Below are positions 10,283 to 19,809 of a DNA stretch of 64,000 nucleotides, one piece after another. The stretch's first letter is position 1. Every line of letters begins with the position of its first letter. Position numbers and translations under genes: made by a program. This DNA comes from a virus. Below the pieces are notes generated by a model. That model made no database searches. It saw nothing but the letters and a program-made list of their open reading frames with translations, and was not told where the DNA came from. The stretch is taken from the IMG/VR virus record IMGVR_UViG_3300005613_000019, positions 1 through 64,000 of that record, one strand, 5' to 3'.

Positions 10283-10723
10283 TTATTTCCTCGATCCACC
10301 ACTAATTGAAAAACTAGAATTATTATCCTCAGTTATTATATCAACCTTCCACCTAAATAATCTTGGATCTGTATAATCCTGCCATACATCAGGTGACGAA
10401 TAATCATAAATAAGCTCTTGAGGGGTCCTTGTAGAATATTGATATTTCCTCTGAGCTTGCTTTAACCGTGATAACCCAACATCAACCCTACTTTGAAATT
10501 CAAAAGCAATAGGAAAATGAGCAAAAGCCTCATGTGGGTCAGCATCAACTCTACCAACTACTTCGTCAAGACTCATACCAAGACCATTAGAACTCCTAAC
10601 ATCAGTAGTAATAACGCAGACTACGTCTTGTTTTACCTTATCTTTACCCTCCACGTAAGTATAACCACTGTTAGTATATAAACGCTGCATATCACCATTT
10701 TCCCATTTTAAAGTTTTAGCCAT
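10283..10723 (-). CDS. gp25-like baseplate wedge / sheath initiator
   Basis: A 146-residue protein of the size and context of T4 gp25/P2 gpW-like baseplate proteins, which nucleate sheath polymerisation. Visible family-like features are an early TDVRSSNGLGMSLDEV segment, then a helix AFAHFPIAFEFQSRVDVGLSRL and a C-terminal beta strand (LFRWKVDIITED). The evidence is the length, the VRS-(N)-x-G start and the position immediately before the J-like gene. Clear catalytic motifs are neither expected nor seen. Confidence 0.7.
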   Translation of the reverse strand: MAKTLKWENGDMQRLYTNSGYTYVEGKDKVKQDVVCVITTDVRSSNGLGMSLDEVVGRVDADPHEAFAHFPIAFEFQSRVDVGLSRLKQAQRKYQYSTRTPQELIYDYSSPDVWQDYTDPRLFRWKVDIITEDNNSSFSISGGSRK

Positions 10724-10724
10724 G

Positions 10725-11240
10725 TTATACGTCTAACCCTTCAACAACCATCCTCTGATATAAAGCATCCTCAATTACAACATTACAAGCAACTAAAGTA
10801 GCTTTAGTTGCTTCCCAATATTGTAATAATTTATCAAAATAAGTTAAAACACTAATAGATGCTTGATATTTTTCTTTATATGTTTTAAAAAATGAAAAAG
10901 AATCTATTAAAGCAATTACTGGACTAACAAAATAATTATAAAATTCAGGACACAACGCCATAGGAGGTCCAATTTTTTGAACAGCACCTAACAAAGTATT
11001 TTTAAGTTCATTTAAAATACCCTCTAAAAAAGACCATACAAAATCTATAAGAGCATTCCAAATATCAAGTTGTGCAATTATCGCCCTTAACTCCAAAATC
11101 TTAGCATCTATTAACGCAATAAGTGTAGTTACTAAAGTTTGTAGCATTCTTAAAACCGTAGCAGCTAAAGTATAAAAAAAGTTAACAACACACCTTGCTA
11201 AAATATTTGCAGACTCTAATGCAGCAGTACCAACAGTCAT
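10725..11240 (-). CDS. Hydrophobic helical baseplate-region protein
   Basis: A 171-residue, strongly hydrophobic helical protein (VVNFFYTLAATVLRMLQTLV at residues 20-39, further hydrophobic helices at 45-85 and 105-120). It has no charged signal peptide at its start. The helices look amphipathic as much as transmembrane. It lies between the spike-adjacent 246-residue protein and the gp25-like wedge protein, so a tail-assembly or baseplate role is likely. Family not recognised. Near its 3' part lies a 12-bp hairpin. Confidence 0.6.
   Translation of the reverse strand: MTVGTAALESANILARCVVNFFYTLAATVLRMLQTLVTTLIALIDAKILELRAIIAQLDIWNALIDFVWSFLEGILNELKNTLLGAVQKIGPPMALCPEFYNYFVSPVIALIDSFSFFKTYKEKYQASISVLTYFDKLLQYWEATKATLVACNVVIEDALYQRMVVEGLDV
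10787..10813. repeat. Intragenic hairpin, 12-bp arms
   Basis: Perfect inverted repeat: arms 10787-10798 and 10802-10813, loop 3 nt, near the 3' end of the hydrophobic baseplate-region gene. Confidence 0.85.
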
Positions 11241-11244
11241 AATC

Positions 11245-11985
11245 TTACCCTATCGTGTAGTCTGAACCGCCAATAGTGGCAGTCCCGCCACTATTGGCGG
11301 TATGTATCACATCTGCTAATTTGTCCATAGCATCTTCCTTAGAAATATTACCATTTAATTCAATATAGTCATTATTATAGTCTATAGCACTTTGTATAGT
11401 ATTCTCTAAACCTGACAAAATTCCAGACGGCTTCGTTACAGCAGTAGCTGATGGAAAGTAATCCGAAGGATTACTTTCCATCTCTGACCACCACGCCTCA
11501 ATACCATCTGACAATTTACCGGCAAAAGACCCATCTGAAGTAATACCAACCATAGCAGAAGACATAACAGATGTTAGAACACTTATATTAGTAGGACTAA
11601 GTTGAGAAACAATAGTATAATCTCCTACTAAAGTACTAACGGAAGACTGACCTAATAAATCGTCAGTTTCAATATAATTATCAGAAAAAAATGATGATAA
11701 AAATATTCCAGTCTCGTTAGTTAAATTACACATAATTGAAATACTAGTTCCGGTAGAATCTCCAGCCCCAGTAATAGTATTGACTCCAACCTTTAAGTAT
11801 GTTGCCATGTCGGTTATATAAGATGGATTATAAGAAGTAGTAGAATCTAAAGAAGACATCTGAAAATAAGAGGCCCACGTTTGAGACCACGTCAAGGCTA
11901 CATTAGCATCATAAGGCTCAACGTAATTTAAAGATATATTTACCAATAAAGACTTTAAAAGATTCTTTGTTAACAACGTAGACAT
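11245..11985 (-). CDS. Hypothetical baseplate-region protein
   Basis: A 246-residue protein whose ATG overlaps the stop of the spike gene by one base (11985), so it is translationally coupled to it. The first 80 residues look helical; the rest is Ser/Thr/Gly-rich. The C-terminus (GGTATIGGSDYTIG) is encoded by a 15-bp hairpin. A second 15-bp hairpin lies in the centre. Position between spike and wedge genes implies a tail or baseplate role. No family recognised. Confidence 0.6.
   Translation of the reverse strand: MSTLLTKNLLKSLLVNISLNYVEPYDANVALTWSQTWASYFQMSSLDSTTSYNPSYITDMATYLKVGVNTITGAGDSTGTSISIMCNLTNETGIFLSSFFSDNYIETDDLLGQSSVSTLVGDYTIVSQLSPTNISVLTSVMSSAMVGITSDGSFAGKLSDGIEAWWSEMESNPSDYFPSATAVTKPSGILSGLENTIQSAIDYNNDYIELNGNISKEDAMDKLADVIHTANSGGTATIGGSDYTIG
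11266..11301. repeat. Intragenic hairpin, 15-bp arms
   Basis: Perfect inverted repeat: arms 11266-11280 and 11287-11301, loop 6 nt. It encodes the C-terminal residues of the 246-residue protein. Confidence 0.9.
11450..11482. repeat. Intragenic hairpin, 15-bp arms
   Basis: Perfect inverted repeat: arms 11450-11464 and 11468-11482, loop 3 nt (GAA), inside the 246-residue gene. Confidence 0.9.
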
Positions 11986-13370
11986 TATTCAGTAAACACC
12001 TTCGTAGACAGAACCAACTGAGTCTTTGCCGGAAGAAAATTAAGCCCATATTGAATCGCAAAATCCGCAGATGGTCCAGTAGGTCCAACTGCTGATGGGT
12101 GTGTATGAGCTAATAACGCCGACATTAAAAGATCAAATAATATTTTCCACTGATTCCCTTTTACTAACCCCTCAATCACACCATCTTTACCTAAATGAAC
12201 CAAAGCATCGCTTGACACAACGGTTTTAATAGAACTATCTAAAACCGAAGTAGTTTCAGAGCTTGCAGTAAAACCAGCCGTAGCACTTAAGTCCATAGTA
12301 GAATTTGAAGTTAAACTCAAACCTGTAGACGTTACATCAAAAGTACCAGTAGAAGTTATTTCAGTGCTTAAGTTACTAACCTCCCAGGATGCTAAAGGTG
12401 TTGACCATTTAAAAGAAGTAGCTATACTAGACTCCAGAGAATAATTACCTAAAGCATCTACAGTCTCTAGGTAGGTTTTTAAGTTATCTGTAGGGTCAGC
12501 AGCATTAGGTAAATAAAATATGTATCTAACAGGCCCGTTATCTCCCTGCAACAAGTCATACCCTGTAACGCCCGCTGTCGGGCTTAAATCATCAACCACG
12601 TCACCTATCGCAAAATAAGCTACACGCCCTCCAGGAGGGCGTGTAGCTTCTCCTGAGCCCCAGTTAATCTCTACAGTGTATTCTTGAGCTACAGTACTAA
12701 CCCTTGAAGGATTAGATACGTCTGCAGCTATCGTAATATAGCTCTCAGACGTATCTGTAGCTAAAGCTCTCCTCTTCACGGACCCGTACCTGGTCTGTGA
12801 AGAGGAGGCCGCGCCTACTAATAATGGTGAAGAAATGACAGTTTCTTGAGCTGTCTGGTCTAAGGTTATAGCACAATTTGAAGATGATAAATTAATTTTA
12901 TCACCTAAATAAAACATACAACCTCTACTAGATTTAAAATCCCAGTCACCTGGTTTTAGAGTCTTACCAGAAGCAGAACTCCACCCTATGCCTCCTTTAG
13001 ACTCTTTTGCTGAGTCAACAACTGTATAGCTAGTGTAATAAGAAGTAGAATATCCAAACAAATGAAAAGTACCATCAGTTCCATAAGCTCCGATCATAAC
13101 ATCCCCAACTTGAGGAATATACCTCCCCCAGCCTGCTGAAGTGTAATCACGATCTCTACGATTAACAGCGTCAGGAGGACAAGATAAGCCTAATAGCGGT
13201 ATGGTAGCAGTAGTACTTACTGATAGATTTAAAAAAGTAATGCTAACCGTACCCTTTTCAACATTGACATCGGTAACCTGTACTCTGTTTATTTTACTAT
13301 AAACAGATTCATCAAAGCCTTTTCTATTACCTAAAGACCCTGCGCTAGGTATATTAGCCCTGCTTCCCAT
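11985..13370 (-). CDS. Baseplate spike, OB-fold (gp5/gpV/gp45-like)
   Basis: A 461-residue protein. Residues about 25-130 form an OB-fold-like beta domain of the phage spike type (INRVQVTDVNVEKGTVSITF, then YIPQVGDVMIGAYGTDG, then HLFGYS). Residues about 325-400 are a Ser/Thr-rich beta repeat (TSTGTFDVTSTGLSLTSNS) of the kind that forms the triple beta-helix of puncturing spikes. Such proteins trimerise at the baseplate centre and pierce the outer membrane. The start overlaps the stop of the hub gene at 13370. No lysozyme domain is visible; cell-wall cutting is probably done by the tape-measure-linked hydrolase at 17.0-17.8 kb. Confidence 0.75.
   Translation of the reverse strand: MGSRANIPSAGSLGNRKGFDESVYSKINRVQVTDVNVEKGTVSITFLNLSVSTTATIPLLGLSCPPDAVNRRDRDYTSAGWGRYIPQVGDVMIGAYGTDGTFHLFGYSTSYYTSYTVVDSAKESKGGIGWSSASGKTLKPGDWDFKSSRGCMFYLGDKINLSSSNCAITLDQTAQETVISSPLLVGAASSSQTRYGSVKRRALATDTSESYITIAADVSNPSRVSTVAQEYTVEINWGSGEATRPPGGRVAYFAIGDVVDDLSPTAGVTGYDLLQGDNGPVRYIFYLPNAADPTDNLKTYLETVDALGNYSLESSIATSFKWSTPLASWEVSNLSTEITSTGTFDVTSTGLSLTSNSTMDLSATAGFTASSETTSVLDSSIKTVVSSDALVHLGKDGVIEGLVKGNQWKILFDLLMSALLAHTHPSAVGPTGPSADFAIQYGLNFLPAKTQLVLSTKVFTE
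12617..12649. repeat. Intragenic hairpin, 16-bp arms
   Basis: Perfect inverted repeat in the spike gene: arms 12617-12632 and 12634-12649 with one central base. Confidence 0.9.
12769..12807. repeat. Intragenic hairpin, 16-bp arms with one G-T pair
   Basis: Arms 12769-12784 and 12792-12807, loop 7 nt, in the spike gene. All pairs are Watson-Crick except one G-T. Confidence 0.8.
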
Positions 13371-16207
13371 TATTTATCCCCACCCTGTCTATTAGTATCT
13401 TTTTTAGATCTAGACATCATATTAACCCAATTAAAGCTCTTCTCGTTATCACCAAAATGATGAAACACCGGCTCACCCCAAGGTCTAATTAGACCAGACC
13501 ATCCTCTAACCTGATTCAAGTTAATAGAGGTTGAAACATCGTTATTCCATGAGATATTATGCGAACAGCTTACGATGTTCGCATAATAATTTCTATATCT
13601 CCAAAATATCGGCCTATTAACCATTAAACCAAATTTTGGAATTGTCTCCAATCCTATATTTCTAGCTTCTGAATTTATCTGTTTTAGTTTCAAAGCTGAC
13701 AAAAGCCTACCTTCGGAGGGGGTGTCAACATAAGATTCAACCGCTCCGTCCATAAGCCTAAATCCTAAAGTTGGAATTAAAGTTTTATCCACGGCATAGA
13801 CAAACTGTTGAGCAGAGTCTACATCGCCACCTAACCACAAATTCATATTATGAGGCTTAACCCTATACACGGTTAATAATCCTTTATCAGAATTTGTATT
13901 ACTATAACTTAGCTGCTCATCAATACCTACAGAGAAATGATCTCTATATTTAAAAACAGGTCTATTCAAAAAATCTATAAGGTCTTGGTCATCTGTGTTC
14001 AATTCCAAGACGAGCTGAGTTAAATCTTCAGCTTCAGCATAACTTCCAGAATACTTCTGAGCAAACACTTTTTCATATGTTTCTAGTTTCTCATATGGCG
14101 TTAACTCAGAATTACTAGAATCACCCGATAAAGTTGTTCCAGGACTAAAGAACTCCGACGGGTCATGATCATACAGAGGGTGTTCAAAAACAAAATCACC
14201 ACGAGGAGTAGCATAAAATCTCCACTCAATAGCCTGAGCCATATCATATAATAAAGAGAGCCTATCCTTAAATACAGAATGGTAGTTGCTTACACCGCCA
14301 AACCCTCTACTCATAATTCCACCCTCATCAAACTCAATTAAGCGAGCAGGGGCTAGATAAAATACCCTACCATGACCTACTGGATAATTCTTGAGATCTT
14401 TCCCTATTAAGTCTACAATTTGCTCCGTATTAAAATTAGACGCCTTAGCTAAAGCTGAGTTATTTATATTATCAGGATTAGATCTCTCAGCTTGGGTATT
14501 CCTATTCGTAGCTGACGGATCATATTTCATAGTCTCTAGGTCAGACTCTCTTACCCTATGATGTAGGATTTCATTCCATTGCCAAAAGTTGTCTAGTTTA
14601 ATAGCACCCAAACTTAAATCATACTCGTCAGGCTCACCGTAAACATAAAATCCTACCCCAAACCTGTCAGAATTCCTCTTAAATGGAATATCACCGGGCG
14701 AAGTCATGGCCTGCCAACCTATATTCTTAATACTCTTATACGTAGCGGTTATAGTCTCATTAAATTCAACGTTAGAATATTCCTTAAGTTTTGAAACTAT
14801 CGTCTCATAAGTGTTCTCAACATCGTTATTTTGATAAATAGTATCCTGTATCTGCTCAGCCGATAATCCGAACTTATCCAAATAAAGCATCAAAGCTTCT
14901 TCATTGGATATTTGAACATAAGAATAGTCTGAGTCTTGCTGCTCATCCTTAGACGGGTCGCCCTCTACACTTATGTTTCCAGTATAATATTTCTTATTTA
15001 ATTTTGAAAACTCAAGACCTGGAAATCTAGCTGCGATTGAAACCTTAGAAGCTGAATCAGCGCCGAAAAAGTTAAGTTCAAGAACTTCAGCGACTCTTAA
15101 ACCTGAAAAAATCTCCTTAGTCAGCCTTAAATTACTTTGTTCAGACGGAGCAGAACCAACGTCATTAATAGACTTAAATAACTTCTCGATATTAGCATCA
15201 ACAAGCCCTGTTCTTACCTGAGATACAGTATACCTAGCCGTTTTAGAAACATCCGTGCAAGTAATATTAAGTACAGAATCTAGGTTAACACCCATATCTT
15301 CCGTCCACGTATCCATAAACCCCGTAAACATCCAATACCAAACACGAGGATCAAACGGATCTCTGAAGGCTACCCTTACAGGATCATTCAAATTGAATAT
15401 ACAATCACCCTCTTGAAACGGATAATTAAACACTGTCCCCTCTTGGGCATTAACAACTTTGATAACCTCCCCATATTCAGGCGGTTCCATGTATTGGCTA
15501 TTACCGTCTCCTAAAATCTTACTTCTTGCAACTTCATCTTTTATTGAGTAGTTTAAATCATCCTCACCTAACTCACCTAATACAAAATCCTTAGATCCAA
15601 ACTCAAGTAAACTTCCATTAGGAACATCTATTTTAGCGTTAGTTATGACTGAAGCTATAGCCTCAGCGTCAGCTAAAGAATTTATAGTAATTCCCTCAGC
15701 TTCTAATAAATATCTTACCTCATCATCGGTTGAAGTTGCTAAACGCAACTTCAACTCACTGAACTTATCACCGCTCATTGAACTCAAATATGTAGAAACT
15801 TGACCTGATAAATTCTGATCTAGCCCTGAACCTAATTCAAACGGATTTCCTGCATAAGGATTAGTATACTCATACCCAAAGTTACTTGGATCATAGGACT
15901 TTAAATACTCACTAGGAGTCTGAACAGTAATACCACTCTTACCACGATCTATAGATGCTTTCCACGACCCTATAATAACCATGTTTTTATGGGTTAATGT
16001 ATATTTCTCTCTTGGGTTAGCTAAAGTAATTGCACAAGTACTAGGCGATCTTTCTAAGCTACCACCGGACTGATTAACTCTAACTGAGATAACATCGCCG
16101 CTTATATCATACCCGTAAATAAATACTTTAAAAGCAGGGAAAGCGGCCCGGTATCTAGTATCTATAGATATTTCATCAATATTTTTTAGAACATCAGTGT
16201 AAGCCAT
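13370..16207 (-). CDS. Baseplate hub protein (gp27/gpD-like, large)
   Basis: A 945-residue protein immediately upstream of the spike gene, the usual place for the hub. The N-terminus (FKVFIYGYDISGDVISVRV at residues 26-44, then CAITLANP) resembles the first beta domain of hub proteins, with the DVISV strand typical of late-control-D-like proteins. The segment near residue 655 (LSLLYDMAQAIEWRFYATPR followed by GDFVFEHP) matches the pattern of a hub domain that handles a fibre-like beta strand. At 945 residues it is much longer than gpD (about 390) or T4 gp27 (391), so extra domains are present. It probably forms the trimeric hub that joins tube, spike and wedges. Confidence 0.7.
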   Translation of the reverse strand: MAYTDVLKNIDEISIDTRYRAAFPAFKVFIYGYDISGDVISVRVNQSGGSLERSPSTCAITLANPREKYTLTHKNMVIIGSWKASIDRGKSGITVQTPSEYLKSYDPSNFGYEYTNPYAGNPFELGSGLDQNLSGQVSTYLSSMSGDKFSELKLRLATSTDDEVRYLLEAEGITINSLADAEAIASVITNAKIDVPNGSLLEFGSKDFVLGELGEDDLNYSIKDEVARSKILGDGNSQYMEPPEYGEVIKVVNAQEGTVFNYPFQEGDCIFNLNDPVRVAFRDPFDPRVWYWMFTGFMDTWTEDMGVNLDSVLNITCTDVSKTARYTVSQVRTGLVDANIEKLFKSINDVGSAPSEQSNLRLTKEIFSGLRVAEVLELNFFGADSASKVSIAARFPGLEFSKLNKKYYTGNISVEGDPSKDEQQDSDYSYVQISNEEALMLYLDKFGLSAEQIQDTIYQNNDVENTYETIVSKLKEYSNVEFNETITATYKSIKNIGWQAMTSPGDIPFKRNSDRFGVGFYVYGEPDEYDLSLGAIKLDNFWQWNEILHHRVRESDLETMKYDPSATNRNTQAERSNPDNINNSALAKASNFNTEQIVDLIGKDLKNYPVGHGRVFYLAPARLIEFDEGGIMSRGFGGVSNYHSVFKDRLSLLYDMAQAIEWRFYATPRGDFVFEHPLYDHDPSEFFSPGTTLSGDSSNSELTPYEKLETYEKVFAQKYSGSYAEAEDLTQLVLELNTDDQDLIDFLNRPVFKYRDHFSVGIDEQLSYSNTNSDKGLLTVYRVKPHNMNLWLGGDVDSAQQFVYAVDKTLIPTLGFRLMDGAVESYVDTPSEGRLLSALKLKQINSEARNIGLETIPKFGLMVNRPIFWRYRNYYANIVSCSHNISWNNDVSTSINLNQVRGWSGLIRPWGEPVFHHFGDNEKSFNWVNMMSRSKKDTNRQGGDK
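13555..13588. repeat. Intragenic hairpin, 13-bp arms
   Basis: Perfect inverted repeat near the 3' end of the hub gene: arms 13555-13567 and 13576-13588, loop 8 nt. Confidence 0.85.
15729..15755. repeat. Intragenic hairpin, 11-bp arms
   Basis: Perfect inverted repeat in the hub gene: arms 15729-15739 and 15745-15755, loop 5 nt. Confidence 0.75.
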
Positions 16208-16219
16208 AAAATCCCCTAC

Positions 16220-17005
16220 TTATGAAAAATTCTTACCAAGTGGGTTAGTAAATAAATTTCTAAGATTGTTTACTATGTTAGGATATAAATAATCCATAGA
16301 AGGCTTAGACGCTAAAGCTGTAAATCCAAACGAATAACTAATATTATAAGGATTGTTAGCAACCTCAGAAAAATCCAAAACCTTATTAAAATGACCAATT
16401 AAAGTTATATAACTATTTCCTAATAAAGGACTTGCATAAGAAATATAATAATACACAGGCTGTCCAGTTTTAGGATCTACTACAGGCTCCCTAGTAATTG
16501 AATATAAATTCCAAAATGACGCTAATTTAGCAGCTCCTGAAACAGCATAATCAGATCCTTGCAACATAACCCTCAAATCCTCGTTCTCTACTTGAGTAGT
16601 ACCATCCGATACCCTATTCAACCACTCTATAGGACCCCTACCTTGAATTTGAGACCTAAACTGACCATATATACCATTCATTACAGTAGCCGTCTTTATA
16701 TTAATATTACCCGTTTGCCCCGAAAAGTTAACATCTAATACGTCATTGTTTCTTCCAGACCTGTTAGACCAATGATAAAATACAGCACCACTCTGTGTGT
16801 CTTTTCTAGTTATTCTTTTGGCTTGAGTAAATGCTACAGTATTAGGATTTACACGCATGGATACACCGTGTATACCTAACCTCTTCCTGTAGGAAGAGGT
16901 TAGGTATAATGGAACCCTCAAAGACTTATCTTCATAAGGGTTAAAAGACTTCTCTATTACTTTAGAAAAATCAGAAATTAAATTACTTGATTCTGTTACA
17001 GCCAT
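16220..17005 (-). CDS. Tail/baseplate hub-proximal protein
   Basis: A 261-residue protein between the tape-measure and hub genes. Tail-tube initiator or hub-tube adaptor proteins are commonly found at this position. Visible: a basic N-terminal half (YRKRLGIHGVSMRVNP, ITRKDTQSG), then a compact C-terminal domain with aromatic beta strands (VYYYISYASPLLGNSYITLI). It contains the longest perfect hairpin of the window near its start codon region. No family is assigned with confidence. Confidence 0.6.
   Translation of the reverse strand: MAVTESSNLISDFSKVIEKSFNPYEDKSLRVPLYLTSSYRKRLGIHGVSMRVNPNTVAFTQAKRITRKDTQSGAVFYHWSNRSGRNNDVLDVNFSGQTGNINIKTATVMNGIYGQFRSQIQGRGPIEWLNRVSDGTTQVENEDLRVMLQGSDYAVSGAAKLASFWNLYSITREPVVDPKTGQPVYYYISYASPLLGNSYITLIGHFNKVLDFSEVANNPYNISYSFGFTALASKPSMDYLYPNIVNNLRNLFTNPLGKNFS
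16871..16908. repeat. Intragenic hairpin, 18-bp arms (longest)
   Basis: Perfect inverted repeat: arms 16871-16888 and 16891-16908, 2-nt centre. It lies about 100 nt downstream of the start codon of the 261-residue gene and encodes the VPLYLTSSYRKRLGIHG segment. Confidence 0.95.
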
Positions 17006-17008
17006 TGG

Positions 17009-19798
17009 TTATCCTTCATTAGCCCCGTAAAAAGCAGAACTATCTGCTACCTCTGTTTTCTGTTTATCACCCGTTAAAGGATCTATTCCTGGATGCTTCT
17101 TCTCAAAAGATTTAATAAACTTAGTATCTAAGGACTTAGCTTCGGGAGCCTCTTCACCATTTTTATGATAAAATCTTGTAATTCTCCCCTTTTTAGTTAT
17201 TATATTTTTAATATTTTTACGCTCTTGAGCCATGGGCGGTATAGCTTTAGCCTTCTCACCGTAGCCTTTACCACCAGTATAATGTAAAAAATGAGTAGCA
17301 TTACCTACTGGGTTTTTTACCTTGCCTTGCAATATATCCCTAGCAAAATCAAGCATATCTTTACTTACGGAACGTCCTTTATTAATGTTAGGATCATCAG
17401 ATCCTACACTAGTTCCGTAAGCCCTCTTACCGCCCTGCTTACCGAAGCCATGACCGCCAGTTATCACTTCATTTAAATTTTTACCATAACCCTTCTCTTT
17501 AACCCTATTCAATGCCGTAAAAGCAACACCTGCTATTTCTGCTCTTCCCTTTTGAGTGTTTAAGGAAGCACTACCAACCTCTGACTCAAGCATGGTAGCC
17601 ATAACCCTCTCTTCTTCAGTATAATCTCCACCCTCTACCCCACCAAAAGTTAAATTACAATTAGGACAATGACCCTTTAAAGATAAATTTAAATTACCCT
17701 GTTCATCAACCCCGTCAGTAATAATAGCAAGAGAGTGATTAACATAAGCAGACGCACCTTCAACAGTAGGATACTGCGACATATCACCACTCACAGCAGA
17801 TGCGTAAGTAGATGAGGTTCCAAAACCATTAGGATCATCCCACTCCGCTTGATCGTAGTCTGGAGGAACAGACTGTTCTGGATAAGGTAGGTATACAACA
17901 GACTGAGGAGCACTTAGGCTAGCTCCTGTAAAATTAGCCGTAGGGACGTTCCTCTTAGGAAGTTCCCAAGATTCTCCGAAAACAGCCTTACCTAAATTAG
18001 TAAAAGTATCCTTTAGTCCCGATGAACTCATAAAACCTTCACCGGCTCTACCTAGCGTATCAAAAGACGACAAAGCCCTATCAATATGTTTATCAAAAGA
18101 TTGATACTTCATTACCCCTTTTATAATCTTTTCATTCTCCTTAGACCCACCAGGAGTAAGCATATTACCCATTAGCGAGGGCAAAGATCTAAAAAACGCT
18201 ATGGTAACGGCTAACGAATCACCCAAAATACCTAAAATACTGACCCCTAAACCATGTATACCTTTCATCCATTCATTATAATGAAGCTGGAAGTCTGTTA
18301 ATTTCTTTTGTTCAGTTTCAAGAGACTTAGCAACTTGCCCCTGAAACTCAGTAACTTTAGCATCTAGATCTTTTATTCTGTTTACGTCGCCTGAAGCTTG
18401 AGCCTGAATCATAGCTAAAATTAGCCTAGCCCCTCCTTTACCAAAACCTGGACCTTTTTCTAAAAATACTCTAGCCCTGTCGGTATCACCGTCAAACTTA
18501 TCTAATATCTTTTTTCCTATATTTATAACGTCATCTTTAAATCTTTCCTTAGATCCTTCAGACAACTTCATCATATCATCAACAAACTTGTTCCTAGCTG
18601 AAAGACCTTTACCATAGCCAGCATATTCAGCAGCAACAACTTCCCACTCAGTAGACATACCCTTCATACCCTGAGCAATTTGTTGAACACCTTCACCTAC
18701 GGACCTTACAGCTAAGTGCTTGGGTACTCCAATTTCCTTCCAGCGTTCAGATAATGTATAAGTTAAATCAACAATATCCGTAATTCTATATCCCATAGAC
18801 TCCAAAGAATCCGTGGCTTGGCTTATATATTCTAAAAACTTTAAAGATCCTACACCCTCTTCCCCAGACCCAGCAGACAACATACGAGTTAACGCATCTG
18901 AAGATTCAGAAATAGAAATTCCCAATTTATTTGAAAACTCAATAGACTTATCCGCCATGGTTCCAGAAGCTAACTCAAATAACTTATCCAGTGCTAGCGA
19001 ATATGTTACAGCATTTTGACCAACTTCACCTAATGCTGGGTTTATATGAGTTAAAATAGTTTCTGATACTTTTCTACCAGCCTGAGTAAAAGCATTTTGT
19101 ATTTTAAATACTTCAGCCTCACCTATACCGTAAAACTTTTGCATACGCTCAGCATATGCACCTAACCACTGAGATGACGTTTCAACTACACCACGCATGG
19201 CTGAATCAGCTGAAGCTACGATAACATTCTTAGCCTTCCCAGCTTGGGCAGCTAATCTCTGCTCCTCTGTTACTCCGAAAACCATAGCCATTATTGTACC
19301 TGCTGCAAAACCTGTTTTAGGATTAGGTATCCTTAGTTTAGTCAAAGCAGATGTAGTTAATTTTCCTACTGACTTAAACTCAGCACCGGCAATAGACTTA
19401 GCTGACTCAAAATATTTATTAGGTTTTTGTTTACGCTTATAAAATTTCTTATCTAAATTTTTATAAAGATCTTCAAACTTAGCAGATATTGAGTCAAACG
19501 AGGATATTGACGATACTGAACTAGAATTAACATTCTCTAAACCAGCTAATACTTTGGTAGATAAATCCCTCATCTTAGAAAATTTATCTAAACCTTTAGA
19601 AGCAGCATCCAACTTGTTGGATGCTGCTTCTATTCCTAATACATCTAAAGATTCTTTAACAGACTTTGAAGCCTCTACAAGAGACTCATTCAAACTCTTG
19701 AAATATTCAGAGTTAGATTCAGATAGGTCTGTTAAAGACCTTTCAAAATCTGAAAATTGAATCCGAATATTATCTAAAGCTTGTAAGTCTATGAACAT
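17009..19798 (-). CDS. Tape-measure-like protein with C-terminal cell-wall hydrolase
   Basis: A 929-residue protein. Residues 1-120 are helical and coiled-coil-like. Residues about 165-540 align by eye with the neighbouring 797-residue tape-measure protein: EEQRLAAQAG versus FEQRLGAERG, LALDKLFELASGTM versus LALDKFLNLASGST, ending in a hydrophobic stretch. Residues about 690-830 look like a SleB/Hydrolase_2 cell-wall hydrolase (EERVMATMLESEVG, then IAGVAFTALNRV, then NATHFLH); the glutamate of MLESE is the expected catalytic residue. It would set tail length and cut peptidoglycan during DNA entry. The GTG/ATG choice is not an issue: the ATG is 11 nt after the upstream stop. It is a probable duplicate of its neighbour that gained a lysin. 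Confidence 0.8.
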   Translation of the reverse strand: MFIDLQALDNIRIQFSDFERSLTDLSESNSEYFKSLNESLVEASKSVKESLDVLGIEAASNKLDAASKGLDKFSKMRDLSTKVLAGLENVNSSSVSSISSFDSISAKFEDLYKNLDKKFYKRKQKPNKYFESAKSIAGAEFKSVGKLTTSALTKLRIPNPKTGFAAGTIMAMVFGVTEEQRLAAQAGKAKNVIVASADSAMRGVVETSSQWLGAYAERMQKFYGIGEAEVFKIQNAFTQAGRKVSETILTHINPALGEVGQNAVTYSLALDKLFELASGTMADKSIEFSNKLGISISESSDALTRMLSAGSGEEGVGSLKFLEYISQATDSLESMGYRITDIVDLTYTLSERWKEIGVPKHLAVRSVGEGVQQIAQGMKGMSTEWEVVAAEYAGYGKGLSARNKFVDDMMKLSEGSKERFKDDVINIGKKILDKFDGDTDRARVFLEKGPGFGKGGARLILAMIQAQASGDVNRIKDLDAKVTEFQGQVAKSLETEQKKLTDFQLHYNEWMKGIHGLGVSILGILGDSLAVTIAFFRSLPSLMGNMLTPGGSKENEKIIKGVMKYQSFDKHIDRALSSFDTLGRAGEGFMSSSGLKDTFTNLGKAVFGESWELPKRNVPTANFTGASLSAPQSVVYLPYPEQSVPPDYDQAEWDDPNGFGTSSTYASAVSGDMSQYPTVEGASAYVNHSLAIITDGVDEQGNLNLSLKGHCPNCNLTFGGVEGGDYTEEERVMATMLESEVGSASLNTQKGRAEIAGVAFTALNRVKEKGYGKNLNEVITGGHGFGKQGGKRAYGTSVGSDDPNINKGRSVSKDMLDFARDILQGKVKNPVGNATHFLHYTGGKGYGEKAKAIPPMAQERKNIKNIITKKGRITRFYHKNGEEAPEAKSLDTKFIKSFEKKHPGIDPLTGDKQKTEVADSSAFYGANEG
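19597..19632. repeat. Intragenic hairpin, 16-bp arms
   Basis: Perfect inverted repeat near the 5' end of the 929-residue tape-measure gene: arms 19597-19612 and 19617-19632, loop 4 nt. Confidence 0.9.
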
Positions 19799-19809
19799 AA
19801 ATTAACCTT